Positions 24,576 to 33,361 of a stretch of 37,647 nucleotides of DNA are shown here, one piece after another. A program made the position numbers and the translations under genes. Origin of the DNA: Clostridia bacterium (GTDB lineage: Bacteria > Bacillota > Clostridia > Christensenellales > Aristaeellaceae). Position 1 is the first letter of the stretch. Each line of letters begins with the position of its first letter. The stretch is from positions 1 through 37,647 of the forward strand of contig JAFXBE010000002.1 of the NCBI GenBank assembly GCA_017516765.1, written 5' to 3'. The notes beneath the pieces were generated by a model. The model was not told the DNA's origin. It saw only the letters and a program-made list of their open reading frames with translations, and did not search any database.

Positions 24576-25037
24576 ATGACAAAATACTTTGAAAATCGTT
24601 TGTCAGCCTGCAATGTGATTGCGGCGATCCTGATGGTTGTTCTGCTCATTCTCCAATTTACACCCTTCTGGCAGTATGGAGAAAACCAGACGGCCTCCGT
24701 TCAGGGGTACATCTGGTTTCCTTCTGATCAGCAGGATCTTGAAACCTATTTCCTTGATACCACAGGTATCTCCTATGATGTCAACGATGTGTTGATGCCC
24801 CCGATCCTTATGCTTATTGTTGGTATTATCGGTGTCGTTCTGTGTCTCTCCAGGTCTGACAGGGCCTGGACAGCCGTGTGTCCGATCGCTTGCGGCGGCC
24901 TTACCCTTTGGGGCTTCCTGACTAACGCGGTGCTCCGGCTTGGCTGCACCTGGCTGCTTCAACTCCTGATTGGCAGTATGCTTCTGATCATTGGATGCCT
25001 GATGCTCTGCTGGAAGATGAAGGATCTGCGTAGCTGA
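24576..25037 (+). CDS. Small multi-spanning membrane protein
   Basis: A 153-residue protein with four hydrophobic segments (about 10-27, 72-90, 97-115 and 122-145) and an extracytoplasmic loop of about 45 residues (PFWQYGENQTASVQGYIWFP). I do not recognise a family. AAAGGAG stands 8 bases before the ATG at 24576; a GTG at 24567 is less likely. It lies 107 bases after the thioesterase gene and may be part of the DegV operon. Confidence 0.75.
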   Translation: MTKYFENRLSACNVIAAILMVVLLILQFTPFWQYGENQTASVQGYIWFPSDQQDLETYFLDTTGISYDVNDVLMPPILMLIVGIIGVVLCLSRSDRAWTAVCPIACGGLTLWGFLTNAVLRLGCTWLLQLLIGSMLLIIGCLMLCWKMKDLRS

Positions 25038-25633
25038 GGTTAAGCAGTTTCATGCAAAGACTACTCGCATAGGGATGCTTATGGCAGAGATAACAGACCT
25101 TCCGTTTAGCGACACTTATTCAGACGCTTCTTTCAGCGTCAAAGGTACCATGCAATACAGCCAGAGCTGTTCAGCATCCAGTATCTCTCGTAAGCAGACA
25201 GGCATCGTTAATGTAGATGCCCTATCACAGCAGGCGTTGCTGAGAAATTATCTCTGTGAAGGCGAACACAGTGCGTGTGTGACCCGGCATGTCTGTGAAT
25301 GCCTGAATGTATGCAGGTACGGTCAGCGGTATCTGCAAACAATCAAAGAGGCGATCTCAGATTCAGAATGCTCAGCGAAATGTGACATACAGCATATTCG
25401 AGATTAATTGTGCTTATTCAGACTGCAAAAGTTTGTCCTGCTTACCGTGCATACCGATTCTGCGATGTCCTCTTGGTATCCTGAATATAGGGATGGGCAA
25501 AAGTCTTGGAACAAGCGGCACAGAATACTACTGTATCAAGATGCAGAACGACGTTTTCTTCGAATTTGAATTCGATGGTCCGGATCTACAGATTTAGTCC
25601 TTACCAAGCGTGGTTGCAAGTCATGGTTCATGG
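25038..25633. other. Gap without a convincing gene
   Basis: About 600 bases of lower GC than the neighbours. Two overlapping plus-strand frames (25075-25407 and 25307-25597) are open, but they have no ribosome site, no recognisable domain and unusual residue make-up. The second ends in a protein-like stretch (MQNDVFFEFEFDGPDLQI), perhaps the tail of a decayed gene. A structured RNA cannot be excluded. Confidence 0.45.
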
Positions 25634-25670
25634 AAAAAAGGTGCACAGACATCATGCTGTGCGCCTTTTT
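25634..25670. terminator. Bidirectional terminator
   Basis: A strong stem with A and T tracts on both sides: AAAAAAGGTGCACAG pairs with CTGTGCGCCTTTTT across an 8-base loop. It ends the efflux operon on the minus strand and any read-through from the left. Confidence 0.85.
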
Positions 25671-25733
25671 GATTTCGGATAAATTTGTCCTTGACAAATC
25701 ACATTCCAGGGCGCAGGTCTTTTCAAATTCCCT

Positions 25734-26315
25734 TTATGCCAGCACCCGGTCGCACACGCCCTCTACCAGAATACGCAATGCAGCAGGAAAGCCATCGCCC
25801 ACATCCGGCTTGAACACCAACGACATCACCGTCAGCCACAGGACGGAGGCGGCTTCGTCCAGCCCTACCTTCAGCGCTACATTGTTTTTCAGAAACAGCC
25901 GCCGGATGCGCTCATGATCACTGATGTAATGCTTGTGCATCAGGTCTTCCGGTACGCCGGCCAGCAAGGAGGAAAGCTCCCTGCGGATAAACGATACCAG
26001 ATGGTACCGGTCTGCTGCTTTGCAGACCTGATAAAGGGCCAGCATAGCCCGCTCCCGTATGGGCAGGGTATTGTCTGTGAACACCTGCTCCGCATCGCCG
26101 TAGATCTCGTCCTGAATGCCTTCCAGCGTGTGCAGGAACAAGTGCTCCTTGCTCTTGTAGAAATGATAGAATGCACCCTTGCTGATGCCGGCCTCCCGGG
26201 CCAGTTCATCCACGGTGCAGGCCTTCATGCCTGTGCCGGTAAGCCGTTTGCGGGCTGCTTCCAGCAAACGCTGCTGAATGCTATCCCGCTGGGCTTGGGT
26301 AAACGCTGTTGCCAC
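25734..26315 (-). CDS. TetR family regulator of the efflux operon
   Basis: A 193-residue regulator starting with GTG behind GGGAGG. The DNA-binding domain is clear: CTVDELAREAGISKGAFYHFYKSKEHLF, about residues 33-60. The C-terminal ligand domain is variable. It is the last gene of the leftward efflux operon, 13 bases after the adaptor gene, so it is made together with the pump, a usual arrangement for feedback control. The palindrome at 30432-30461 downstream of the operon's -10 box is its likely site. Confidence 0.88.
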   Translation of the reverse strand: MATAFTQAQRDSIQQRLLEAARKRLTGTGMKACTVDELAREAGISKGAFYHFYKSKEHLFLHTLEGIQDEIYGDAEQVFTDNTLPIRERAMLALYQVCKAADRYHLVSFIRRELSSLLAGVPEDLMHKHYISDHERIRRLFLKNNVALKVGLDEAASVLWLTVMSLVFKPDVGDGFPAALRILVEGVCDRVLA

Positions 26316-26328
26316 GACGCAACCTCCC

Positions 26329-27384
26329 TTATTCGCCGCTGAGCCAGATGGTCACATTCATGCCGGGAGCTGCCTCAAATCCAGCCGTGAAGGTGAGCAC
26401 CACATCATAGTATACCGCATTCTGCCTGGCAACGCCCATGCTGGCAATCTCAGTGACCATACCGGTGACTGTTTTGCCCGGGTAGCGGTCAAAGACCATG
26501 TTCAGGCTGTCGCCCACGGCGATCCGGTCCAGATCCACCTCATCCACCTGCGCTACAACTTCCAGTGCGCTCAGGTCGTGTACACTGCAAAGCAGCTGAC
26601 CCTTGTACACCTGCTGACCAGTTGTAAGGTACCCGATCTCCAATGCTCCACCTACAGGGGCGGTGATCTCTGCGCCGGTCACATCCGGCTCCGCATCGGG
26701 GGAGACTGTCTCAAATAGCAGCTGCCCCTTGCGGATACGCTCACCCTGCTGCACATAGACTTTCAATACCCGCCCGGATGCCATCAAAGGCAGATCGGCC
26801 TGACGAGTCACCTTGCCTTTGCCCAGCTTGGTTTTGGTGCCCATGTTTTCATCGCTGAATACCTCCACTTCGTCCTCGTCATCAAAGAGGCCGGAGGTCA
26901 GCTCCACAGTATAGTTTTCGCCATCCACTGCAATGATGCGTCCCTTGCCCTTGTTATCCTCATCATCGCTCTGGCGCAGGTACACCGGCGCACCGGCGTG
27001 CACCACCGGCTCGCCATCCTCATCGTAGGCATCGGCGGTATCGGCGAGGATGATCTGTTCAGTGGCCCGGGTCATGGTGCCGATGCAGCCGTAGAGCATC
27101 TGTACATCCTCACACAGGTCGCCTTCCTGTGCAAACACAGCCTGCATGGTGCCATCGGCAGGAGCATATACCTTCTGGGTCTGCATCACAAAGAGAACCT
27201 CATCCGCTTCCACCCGGTCGCCATAGGCCCAGTCAAAGGGCAGCAGAACGCCGCTGAAAGGAGCTGTCAACTGCTCCACATTCCCGGAACGAACCACACC
27301 ATTGGCGGTCACCTCCTCTGCAGCCAAGGCGGGGGCAGCCATAAACATCATCATAGCCAGCAAAAGGGCCATCGTCTTTTTCAT
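26329..27384 (-). CDS. Efflux adaptor (HlyD/MacA-like membrane fusion protein)
   Basis: A 351-residue exported protein with a signal peptide of about 21 residues (MAAPALA then AEE). It has two lipoyl/barrel-like hairpin parts: VRSGNVEQLTAPFSGVLLPF near residue 32 and APVGGALEIGYLTTGQQV near 240, then a beta-barrel segment VVAQVDEVDLDRIAVGDSL and a C-terminal GMNVTIWL. Membrane fusion proteins of this type link a MacB-like permease to its surroundings; in a Gram-positive cell they act on the outer membrane face. An acidic insert at about 130-185 (DDEDNKGKG, FDDEDEVEVF) is unusual. It lies 14 bases after the permease gene. Confidence 0.85.
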   Translation of the reverse strand: MKKTMALLLAMMMFMAAPALAAEEVTANGVVRSGNVEQLTAPFSGVLLPFDWAYGDRVEADEVLFVMQTQKVYAPADGTMQAVFAQEGDLCEDVQMLYGCIGTMTRATEQIILADTADAYDEDGEPVVHAGAPVYLRQSDDEDNKGKGRIIAVDGENYTVELTSGLFDDEDEVEVFSDENMGTKTKLGKGKVTRQADLPLMASGRVLKVYVQQGERIRKGQLLFETVSPDAEPDVTGAEITAPVGGALEIGYLTTGQQVYKGQLLCSVHDLSALEVVAQVDEVDLDRIAVGDSLNMVFDRYPGKTVTGMVTEIASMGVARQNAVYYDVVLTFTAGFEAAPGMNVTIWLSGE

Positions 27385-27398
27385 ACTCTTTATCCTCC

Positions 27399-29705
27399 TT
27401 ATTCCACGCTCTTGAGGGCTTCCACCATATCAATGGTTTTCACCTTGCGGGTGAGCAGTTTGGTAATCAGCCATGAGAACAGATAGGTGACCACGCAGGC
27501 GATCGCGTAGGACGGCAGCTTCACCGTGGAGGCGAACACCATGGTATCGCTCTCTGCCAGTTTCAGCACCAATCCCGTCAGAAACCGTCCCGGCCACAGG
27601 GCACACAGAATGCCCAAACCGGTGAGCAGGTTGTTTTCCGTGGTAATGAGCCGCCGAATTTCCTTCTGATGATAGCCCAGCACCTTGAGGGTGGCATATT
27701 CCCGGCTGCGCTCCATAAAGTTGAGCAAGCCCATGTTATACAGCACCACAAACGCCAGCCCCAGCGCCGCTGCGCTCATCAGGCCGAAAATCTGGCTCAG
27801 GCTGTCCAGAATCTTCAGGGTATCCTGCCCCTGCTCGGTGGGGTAGAGCAACTCATCCAGCTCGTCCAGATCCTTCAGGTAGCGCAGGCCCGCTTCGGTG
27901 GGGTTCTTCACATGCAAAGCAGTGGGAACGAAACCGCCTTTGTTCTGTTCCTCCCACAGGGTCCGGCTCATGTAAACATTCTGTCCCACCGTTACGCTGG
28001 CGATGGACTCCACATAGGTATGGATGGGTTCATCATCACCCGTCAGCCACAGCTGGATGGGATCACCCACGCCAATGTGCAGCACCTCCGCCATCTTCTG
28101 GGTGACCATCACGCCATCCACGGGCATGGGCATCCACGTTTCCCCGGGGCCGAAGTTCATCAGCTGCTGGTCGTCCTCCATAATACTCATGACAATGGTG
28201 CGGGAATCGGTACCGCTGCGAGCGCTGACGGTCATATCCATCACGGCCTCTGTGCGCTCGGCATCCACCCGCTTGCGGTAGGCATCCGCTTCTCCGGCGG
28301 AACCAGTGAGGCCCGCCCGGACGGTGTACTGCACCGTGCCCCGGTAATACTTATCCACAAAGAACTGTACGCTGTCCTGCAAACCCAGCGAGGTGATCAG
28401 CAAGGCGGTGCACATGAATACGCCCATGAAACTCATCAGGGTGCGCACCTTGTTGCGCAGCAGATTGCGCACCACCATTTTTCCGTTGAAACCCAACCGG
28501 TTCCACAGGGCTGTCCAGCGTTCCAACAAAAGCCGCTTGCCCGCTTTGGGCGGCTTGGGCCGAAGCAGGGAGGCCGTCTGTTCCTTGGCATTGCTTCGGT
28601 AGGTTTTGTAGCAAATGCCCACCGCCAGCGCCACACACAGCACGCAGGCACCGATCTGCCCGGGGGACACAGGAGCCTGAATGCGGTACGGCAGAGAGAA
28701 CTGCACCTCCTCAAGCACCCAGAGCAGATCCGGCAGGGTCAACCGCCCTACCACCAGCCCCAGCACCGAACCGATCAGGGAGGGGTACAGGGCATAGCTG
28801 AGATAGTGCCGGAGCATCTGACCATCCCGATAGCCTAAGGCCTTGAGGGTGCCCATCTGCACCCGCTGGTTTTCCAGCATGCGGGTGATGGTGGTGAGCA
28901 CGATCAGCGCAGCGATGAAATACGCCAGCAGCGGGAACAGATAGCTCAGGTTGCGGAACATATCCACATCTTTTTGTACGCCATGGGTGGCGGTGTGGGA
29001 GGCATGGTCGATGATCAAGGCCTCCGGATAGGCTTCGGAGATAGAAACTTTGACAGCTTCCTCGTCCGCACCCTCGGATAGTTCAACAACCACGCTGCTC
29101 AGGGGCAGCATGGGGATGCTGTCATGATTCACAATAATAAATCCATAAGTGCTGGGATCCTTGACCACATTCTTGCTCAGAGCCACATATTCCGGGCTCA
29201 GGCAGGTGCCCCGAATAATATAACGCCACGTCTGTCCCTGCCACTTGAGCCCGATGCTGTCGCCGGGATGTAAATTGTTGGCTTTGGCAAAGGCATCATC
29301 CAGCAGGCAGCCCCGCAGGTCGTTGTCTGCAAGGGGTTCACCCTCATACATCAGCGGTATGTTGATCTCACTGGGCCGATCTACCGCTGTCACCATCAGG
29401 CTGGAATCGTTGTCAAGATCAGTATCCATATTCACAGTGGCCCGGGCCTGCAGTCGTTCCACCCCATCAGTCAGTTCGATGGTTTTCAGCGTCTGCCTGT
29501 CCACTGGTTGCAGAGTGACCCACAGGTCAGCCAGATTCTGCTCCTCAAAATAGGTGTTTGCAGACAGGTCGATCATGCGCCACGCAGCATCCAGACCGCT
29601 GAACAGCCATGTGCCCAGTGCACAGAGCAGGATCACCGCCAGAAACTGCATCCGGTTTTTCCATATATCCCGGATCAGTTTGCGGGAAAGAGCATTCCTT
29701 ACCAT
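27399..29705 (-). CDS. FtsX-family ABC permease
   Basis: A 768-residue permease with the duplicated FtsX plan. One transmembrane helix lies near residue 20, followed by a large extracytoplasmic domain, a group of three helices around 255-370, a second extracytoplasmic domain from about 430, and a last group of helices around 640-745. MFRNLSYLFPLLAYFIAALI and REYATLKVLGYHQKEI are typical of the family. Such permeases work with a LolD/MacB-type ATPase to extrude drugs, peptides or lipids by a mechanical stroke. It overlaps the ATPase gene by 7 bases. The substrate is unknown. Confidence 0.92.
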   Translation of the reverse strand: MVRNALSRKLIRDIWKNRMQFLAVILLCALGTWLFSGLDAAWRMIDLSANTYFEEQNLADLWVTLQPVDRQTLKTIELTDGVERLQARATVNMDTDLDNDSSLMVTAVDRPSEINIPLMYEGEPLADNDLRGCLLDDAFAKANNLHPGDSIGLKWQGQTWRYIIRGTCLSPEYVALSKNVVKDPSTYGFIIVNHDSIPMLPLSSVVVELSEGADEEAVKVSISEAYPEALIIDHASHTATHGVQKDVDMFRNLSYLFPLLAYFIAALIVLTTITRMLENQRVQMGTLKALGYRDGQMLRHYLSYALYPSLIGSVLGLVVGRLTLPDLLWVLEEVQFSLPYRIQAPVSPGQIGACVLCVALAVGICYKTYRSNAKEQTASLLRPKPPKAGKRLLLERWTALWNRLGFNGKMVVRNLLRNKVRTLMSFMGVFMCTALLITSLGLQDSVQFFVDKYYRGTVQYTVRAGLTGSAGEADAYRKRVDAERTEAVMDMTVSARSGTDSRTIVMSIMEDDQQLMNFGPGETWMPMPVDGVMVTQKMAEVLHIGVGDPIQLWLTGDDEPIHTYVESIASVTVGQNVYMSRTLWEEQNKGGFVPTALHVKNPTEAGLRYLKDLDELDELLYPTEQGQDTLKILDSLSQIFGLMSAAALGLAFVVLYNMGLLNFMERSREYATLKVLGYHQKEIRRLITTENNLLTGLGILCALWPGRFLTGLVLKLAESDTMVFASTVKLPSYAIACVVTYLFSWLITKLLTRKVKTIDMVEALKSVE

Positions 29706-30400
29706 GCGATCTCCTCCACAGAAGCCGGGTGTTCGTTCAGCTCCACTGAGTCGATACGGCCGCTCTTCATGCGGATGACCCGGTTGGCCAGCGGCGCAAT
29801 CGCCGCATTATGGGTGATGATGGCTACCGTGGTGCCGTAGCGCTGGCTTACTTCCTTGAGTAGGGCCAGCACCTGTAAACCGGTCTTGGAGTCCAGCGCG
29901 CCGGTGGGTTCGTCACACAGGAGCAGCGCAGGATTTTTACAAAGAGCGCGGGCGATGGAAACACGCTGCTGTTCACCGCCGGACAGTTGAGCCGGGAAGT
30001 TCTGCATGCGTTCCTCCAAGCCAACCTGTTTCAGCACCTGCGCCGGGTCCAGCGCATCCTTGCACACCTGACGGGCCAGTTCCACGTTTTCCAGTGCGGT
30101 CAAATTGGGCATCAGGTTATAGAACTGGAACACAAAGCCCACATCCGTGCGGCGGTACTCCGTCAGTTCCTTGCCGCTGAGCCGGGTGATCTCCTTACCG
30201 TCCACCATGATCCTGCCACCGGTGACCTTATCCATGCCGCCCAGCAGGTTGAGCACCGTGGTCTTGCCAGCGCCGCTGGGGCCCAGCACTACGCACAGCT
30301 CGCCTTTTTCGATCTCGAAGCTCACCTGATCCGCTGCCAGAACGCTGACACTGCCCATGCGGTATTCCTTAGTAACATTCTCAAATGAAATATAGCTCAC
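29699..30400 (-). CDS. ABC transporter ATP-binding protein (MacB/LolD type)
   Basis: A 233-residue ATPase powering the FtsX-type permease. Walker A is GPSGAGKT (40-47), the Q loop [17 protein letters not shown] follows, then signature LSGGEQQR (139-146), Walker [14 protein letters not shown] (158-170) and the switch His in IITHN. I chose the GTG at 30400 because AAAGGA lies 6 bases before it; the frame remains open upstream to 30469, but that crosses the promoter and operator. It is the first gene of the operon ATPase, permease, adaptor, TetR. Confidence 0.93.
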   Translation of the reverse strand: MSYISFENVTKEYRMGSVSVLAADQVSFEIEKGELCVVLGPSGAGKTTVLNLLGGMDKVTGGRIMVDGKEITRLSGKELTEYRRTDVGFVFQFYNLMPNLTALENVELARQVCKDALDPAQVLKQVGLEERMQNFPAQLSGGEQQRVSIARALCKNPALLLCDEPTGALDSKTGLQVLALLKEVSQRYGTTVAIITHNAAIAPLANRVIRMKSGRIDSVELNEHPASVEEIAW

Positions 30401-30431
30401 AGTCAATCCTTTCCGGGCGGCGGTCGATGAC

Positions 30432-30488
30432 CTGTGACCAAAACCGCCCTTACGGTCACAGCGTATCAAAAAGAGAACGGCCCGTCAA
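30432..30488 (-). promoter_or_regulatory. Promoter and palindromic operator of the efflux operon
   Basis: On the minus strand TTGACG (30488-30483), a 17-bp spacer and TACGCT (30465-30460). Directly downstream an inverted repeat, CTGTGACC at 30432-30439 and GGTCACAG at 30454-30461, spans the start region. It is the likely TetR operator. Confidence 0.75.
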
Positions 30489-30602
30489 TGATTCCGGCAG
30501 GGAAGCCGGAGATTTTACAGGCAGTTCATATTTGTTTTTATGGAAACAGATGAAGGCTGAGACGGTGGTATGATTGAGATTCTGTGTGGGGAAATGATGT
30601 GC

Positions 30603-30650
30603 AAAAAAGCCCCGCTGTCCACAGAGTGTGAAATCTGCAGAAAGCGGGGC
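30603..30650 (-). terminator. Terminator of the relaxase gene
   Basis: GCCCCGCT (30609-30616) pairs with AGCGGGGC (30643-30650). On the minus strand the stem is followed by TTTTTT. Confidence 0.8.
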
Positions 30651-30664
30651 TTGAGGTTGATACT

Positions 30665-32287
30665 TTACTGTAATTCATCGTGTTGGCGGTGCGCCTTGTT
30701 GTGTATTTCGCTGTGACCGGATGTTATGATCTGCTTGGCAGTCTGCTCCATAAGAGTAGCTATGTCTTTTTCATTCTGAGCTTTTTCCATTGTTTCATAC
30801 AGAGAGGACTTACCGTTTTCGGCTGGGCTGGACAGCGCATCCGGAATGACTTTTCGTACCCAGTAACGTACAGTTTTCAGCTCGTCCAATTCAGCTTGCA
30901 CTGCGTCAACATCAGGCCGCAGAGCCTCAATTTCCTGTTCAAGCTGTGCCTTCTCTGCCCGTAGTGATTTGCGGTCAATGGGATGAGACAGCCCGAACTT
31001 ATGCAGCAGCCGCTGGGCTTTCTTGTATTGTTCCAGCTCGTCGGCATGTGTTGTGACGAACCGTTCCTTTGCACTCTTCCAGCGAATGTAGCTGTATTCG
31101 CTGTACACCGGCTGCAAGTCATGTACGGTCTTATCTGCGTTCAATAGCGCATCAATGTCCCGAATACGCTGCTCTTTGCTGCGCACTTCCTTACGCAGCT
31201 CATTCATGCGTTCGTTGGTACGAGACAGGTATTCACCAAGGGCATGCACCGTATCAAGCTCCCGTTCTTTCAGGAAAGAGATGGCATTGAGAATCGCCTG
31301 CAAGTCCTTCAGCGAAGCTTTCGTCTGTGCCCGATGATTCCAGAACTCCCGGTCAGCTTTGCGCAGTTCCAGATAGCTGAGCAGCACTTCACCAAGGTTG
31401 TAATCATCTGGATTGGAGATGGTTTCGTGCCGAGACAGCGTTTCCTTAATGCCTTGCAGCCACTCACCCAAAGCAGCAATCGTCTTCTGTAAACCACGGA
31501 TAAGGGTATTCACATGTTTGATCTCCCGGTTACGCTCGCCACGAGTAGTGGCAATACCTTTGCGCTCCATCGCAGCCGCTTCCGTTCCAAGATGAATCTG
31601 TGGTTCCAGATCGGTGATGCCCTGACGCTCGTAGGATCGCATATCAATACGCTCAGTCCGACCAGCAGCTTCCAGCGCATTGTTCTGGGCTATCTCCCAT
31701 TCGTGTCGCCAGATTTCAGCGTATTTCTGGTCGTTCCAATCGACGGTATCCATGCGTTCCCGCAGCCATTTGCCATTGGTTCCACGGATGCGATCACCGT
31801 TTTCATCCAGCACATAGGCCGTCTTTGTTTTGGGAAGCCAGCGTCCATTTTCATCCATGGCGCGCATGGTCAGCATCAGGTGAACATGAGGATTGCCGTT
31901 TCCTGAGTCATGGTAGTACAGATCACAGATCATGCCTTTGTCTACAAATTGCTTGGCACAATACTCACGGATCAGGGCAAGATTCTGTTCAAAGGTCAAT
32001 TCCCTTGGCAGAGTGATGGTGAAGCGTCTTGCGGTTTGGGCTTTGCTGCTTTTCTCAGCAGCGTCCACCGCATTCCATAGAGTCTGCCGGTCGGCATACT
32101 TCGGTGGTGCGTTGGATGGCAGCATCACCTCCGTATATCGTACACGCTTCGGATCACTATGCGGGTACTTCCATTCGTGGTCATACTCGGAATAGAGCTT
32201 CTGTCCGAGATAATAAGAAGCACCAGCCATGGCAGATTGGTTCTTGCCACGGCTGGTGATGGTTATTGAAAAATGAGGACAGGGGAT
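30665..32287 (-). CDS. MobA/MobL family relaxase with an ATC at the expected start
   Basis: A DNA-nicking relaxase of about 540 residues that would cut oriT and pilot the strand during mobilization. The N-terminus has the MobA/L order: PCPHFSITIT, then AGASYYLGQKLYSEYD with the likely catalytic Tyr near residue 25, then GNPHVHLMLT with metal-binding H134 and H136. A long helical region follows. The usual start MPCPHF is here IPCPHF: the codon at 32287-32285 is ATC, correctly placed behind GGAGAGG. The frame is open to 32434, but that extension crosses hairpins and oriT. Either ATC is used as a rare start or the gene is silenced; downstream Met codons would cost the first motif. Confidence 0.82.
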   Translation of the reverse strand: MPCPHFSITITSRGKNQSAMAGASYYLGQKLYSEYDHEWKYPHSDPKRVRYTEVMLPSNAPPKYADRQTLWNAVDAAEKSSKAQTARRFTITLPRELTFEQNLALIREYCAKQFVDKGMICDLYYHDSGNGNPHVHLMLTMRAMDENGRWLPKTKTAYVLDENGDRIRGTNGKWLRERMDTVDWNDQKYAEIWRHEWEIAQNNALEAAGRTERIDMRSYERQGITDLEPQIHLGTEAAAMERKGIATTRGERNREIKHVNTLIRGLQKTIAALGEWLQGIKETLSRHETISNPDDYNLGEVLLSYLELRKADREFWNHRAQTKASLKDLQAILNAISFLKERELDTVHALGEYLSRTNERMNELRKEVRSKEQRIRDIDALLNADKTVHDLQPVYSEYSYIRWKSAKERFVTTHADELEQYKKAQRLLHKFGLSHPIDRKSLRAEKAQLEQEIEALRPDVDAVQAELDELKTVRYWVRKVIPDALSSPAENGKSSLYETMEKAQNEKDIATLMEQTAKQIITSGHSEIHNKAHRQHDELQ

Positions 32288-32372
32288 GGAATCCTCTCCT
32301 TTCTTCAGCGCCGCAGCGCTGTCATGGTGGGTAGCCGATGAAATCGACGCAGGGAGGACTTGCCTCCCTGAT

Positions 32373-32402
32373 GCTGGCAGAGGGGAAATCCCCTCTGCCA
32401 GC
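32373..32402. repeat. Perfect inverted repeat near oriT
   Basis: A 13-bp arm (GCTGGCAGAGGGG at 32373-32385) pairs perfectly with 32390-32402 across AAAT. A smaller hairpin, GGGAGG/CCTCCC, lies at 32352-32368. They stand between oriT and the relaxase start and could regulate the relaxase transcript. Confidence 0.75.
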
Positions 32403-32435
32403 GGGCTGCATGCAATGCCTCTCAGGGAGCGCAAT

Positions 32436-32466
32436 GCACGGGCACCGTGCGTATAATTGCGCCCTC
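32436..32466 (+). other. oriT with RSF1010-like nic sequence
   Basis: A hairpin GCACGG/CCGTGC (32436-32450) is followed by TAATTGCGCCCT at 32454-32465. RSF1010/R1162-type (MobQ) origins have an inverted repeat followed by TAAGTGCGCCCT, nicked after TGCG, so the predicted nick is after 32461. It lies between the relaxase and its accessory gene, the usual place. Confidence 0.78.
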
Positions 32467-32479
32467 ACACAGTGAGGGG

Positions 32480-32866
32480 TCAGCTTGTCTGAACATCGGT
32501 GCTCCGGATAGGTGCCCGTTTGTCCCCGGACATTGCAGTACTCAACAGTTCCTCCACTGTGCCATTGGCATCCCCTCGACGGATCGCCAGCATCTCATTG
32601 ACAATCTTCTGGACACCGCCAAAGCTGAACACATAGTTCAGTAATCGCTTCACATCGTCATCGGTCAGCAGCTCAGCTTTATCCCCAAGGTGATGGGTCA
32701 GTTCGCCGCCACGGAAGTAGATATGGGCATTTCTTTCCCGGCGGGCAGCCTCGCTGATCTGTTTGTGCAGCTCTTTGATGAGGGCATTCTTTTCGTCTCG
32801 TTCCCGCAGAGCTTTGGCTTCTGCAGCACGGAGTTCATCTACGGTTTTGTTCTTTCTTCTGCTCAT
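32480..32866 (-). CDS. Mobilization accessory protein (DUF3847-like)
   Basis: A 128-residue basic protein starting MSRRKNKTVDELRAAEAKAL. The first half is a charged coiled coil (about residues 8-50); the second is helical with LLTDDDVKRLLNYVFSFGGV. Small proteins of this kind, annotated DUF3847, accompany MobA/L relaxases in clostridial elements and probably help the relaxase at oriT. The family name is from memory of the pattern, so moderate. AGGAGG precedes the ATG. The oriT lies directly downstream, between it and the relaxase. Confidence 0.72.
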   Translation of the reverse strand: MSRRKNKTVDELRAAEAKALRERDEKNALIKELHKQISEAARRERNAHIYFRGGELTHHLGDKAELLTDDDVKRLLNYVFSFGGVQKIVNEMLAIRRGDANGTVEELLSTAMSGDKRAPIRSTDVQTS

Positions 32867-32923
32867 TGTGATTCCTCCTTTTCATTATCTGGTTTTGGTT
32901 GGGTGTGACTTTGCTGCCCCGAA

Positions 32924-33109
32924 TCAAGCAACACGAGATGGCTGATTCGGGGCGGCCGGGCTGGAGCTGTTTTCTTTTGAGGACGCTTGCTGAGCAGCAT
33001 CGGCTTCGAAGAAAGCCTGCATCCTGGGGAGAAGACAACGTGCGATTCGTTCGATGGCATGATCCGGAATGCGCATCTCACTGTTCGTGATGGGATGGTT
33101 CTCCTGCAT
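32924..33109 (-). CDS. Small conserved element protein
   Basis: A 61-residue protein, MQENHPITNSEMRIPDHAIER then IARCLLPRMQAFFEAD and a Ser/Pro/Ala-rich tail. AAGGAG stands 5 bases before the ATG at 33109. Similar short proteins with an ARCLLP-x-(I/M)-Q-x-(F/Y)-F core are common next to mobilization genes in clostridial elements; their function is unknown. The frame is open further upstream, but that part looks non-coding. Confidence 0.68.
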   Translation of the reverse strand: MQENHPITNSEMRIPDHAIERIARCLLPRMQAFFEADAAQQASSKENSSSPAAPNQPSRVA

Positions 33110-33298
33110 GAAACTCCTTTCTGCCTGCCGCTTGGGCAAGCGAATTGTGTTGTTCCATTGCAAACAAAAAGACCGCATTGCTGCGGCCTGTCTGAACGGA
33201 ACGGATGATGAAATCATCTGTGTGAATATACGGAGAAAAACAGGAGAACCGAGATGTGGACGCAGGATTGCAAGGCATCTGCGAGAACCCAAGAGCTG

Positions 33299-33359
33299 GT
33301 TGCAAAAATGCAACTATATTTTTGTCAACGGGTCGAAAAAACGAAAAGTATGTCGTTTT
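33299..33359. promoter_or_regulatory. Inverted repeats in the control region
   Basis: GTTGCA/TGCAAC at 33299-33314 and AAAACGA/TCGTTTT at 33338-33359, the latter just before the -35 box at 33362. They could be operators for the XRE regulator or control the divergent small gene. The rest of 33110-33361 shows no gene. Confidence 0.5.
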
Positions 33360-33361
33360 GG

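Noticed and set aside
25075..25597. Two overlapping plus-strand frames after the small membrane protein
   Set aside because: No ribosome site, no domain and unusual residue make-up; described as a gap instead.
32288..32434. Upstream extension of the relaxase frame from ATG 32434
   Set aside because: It would place the start in oriT and translate three hairpins; homologous relaxases begin at PCPHF.
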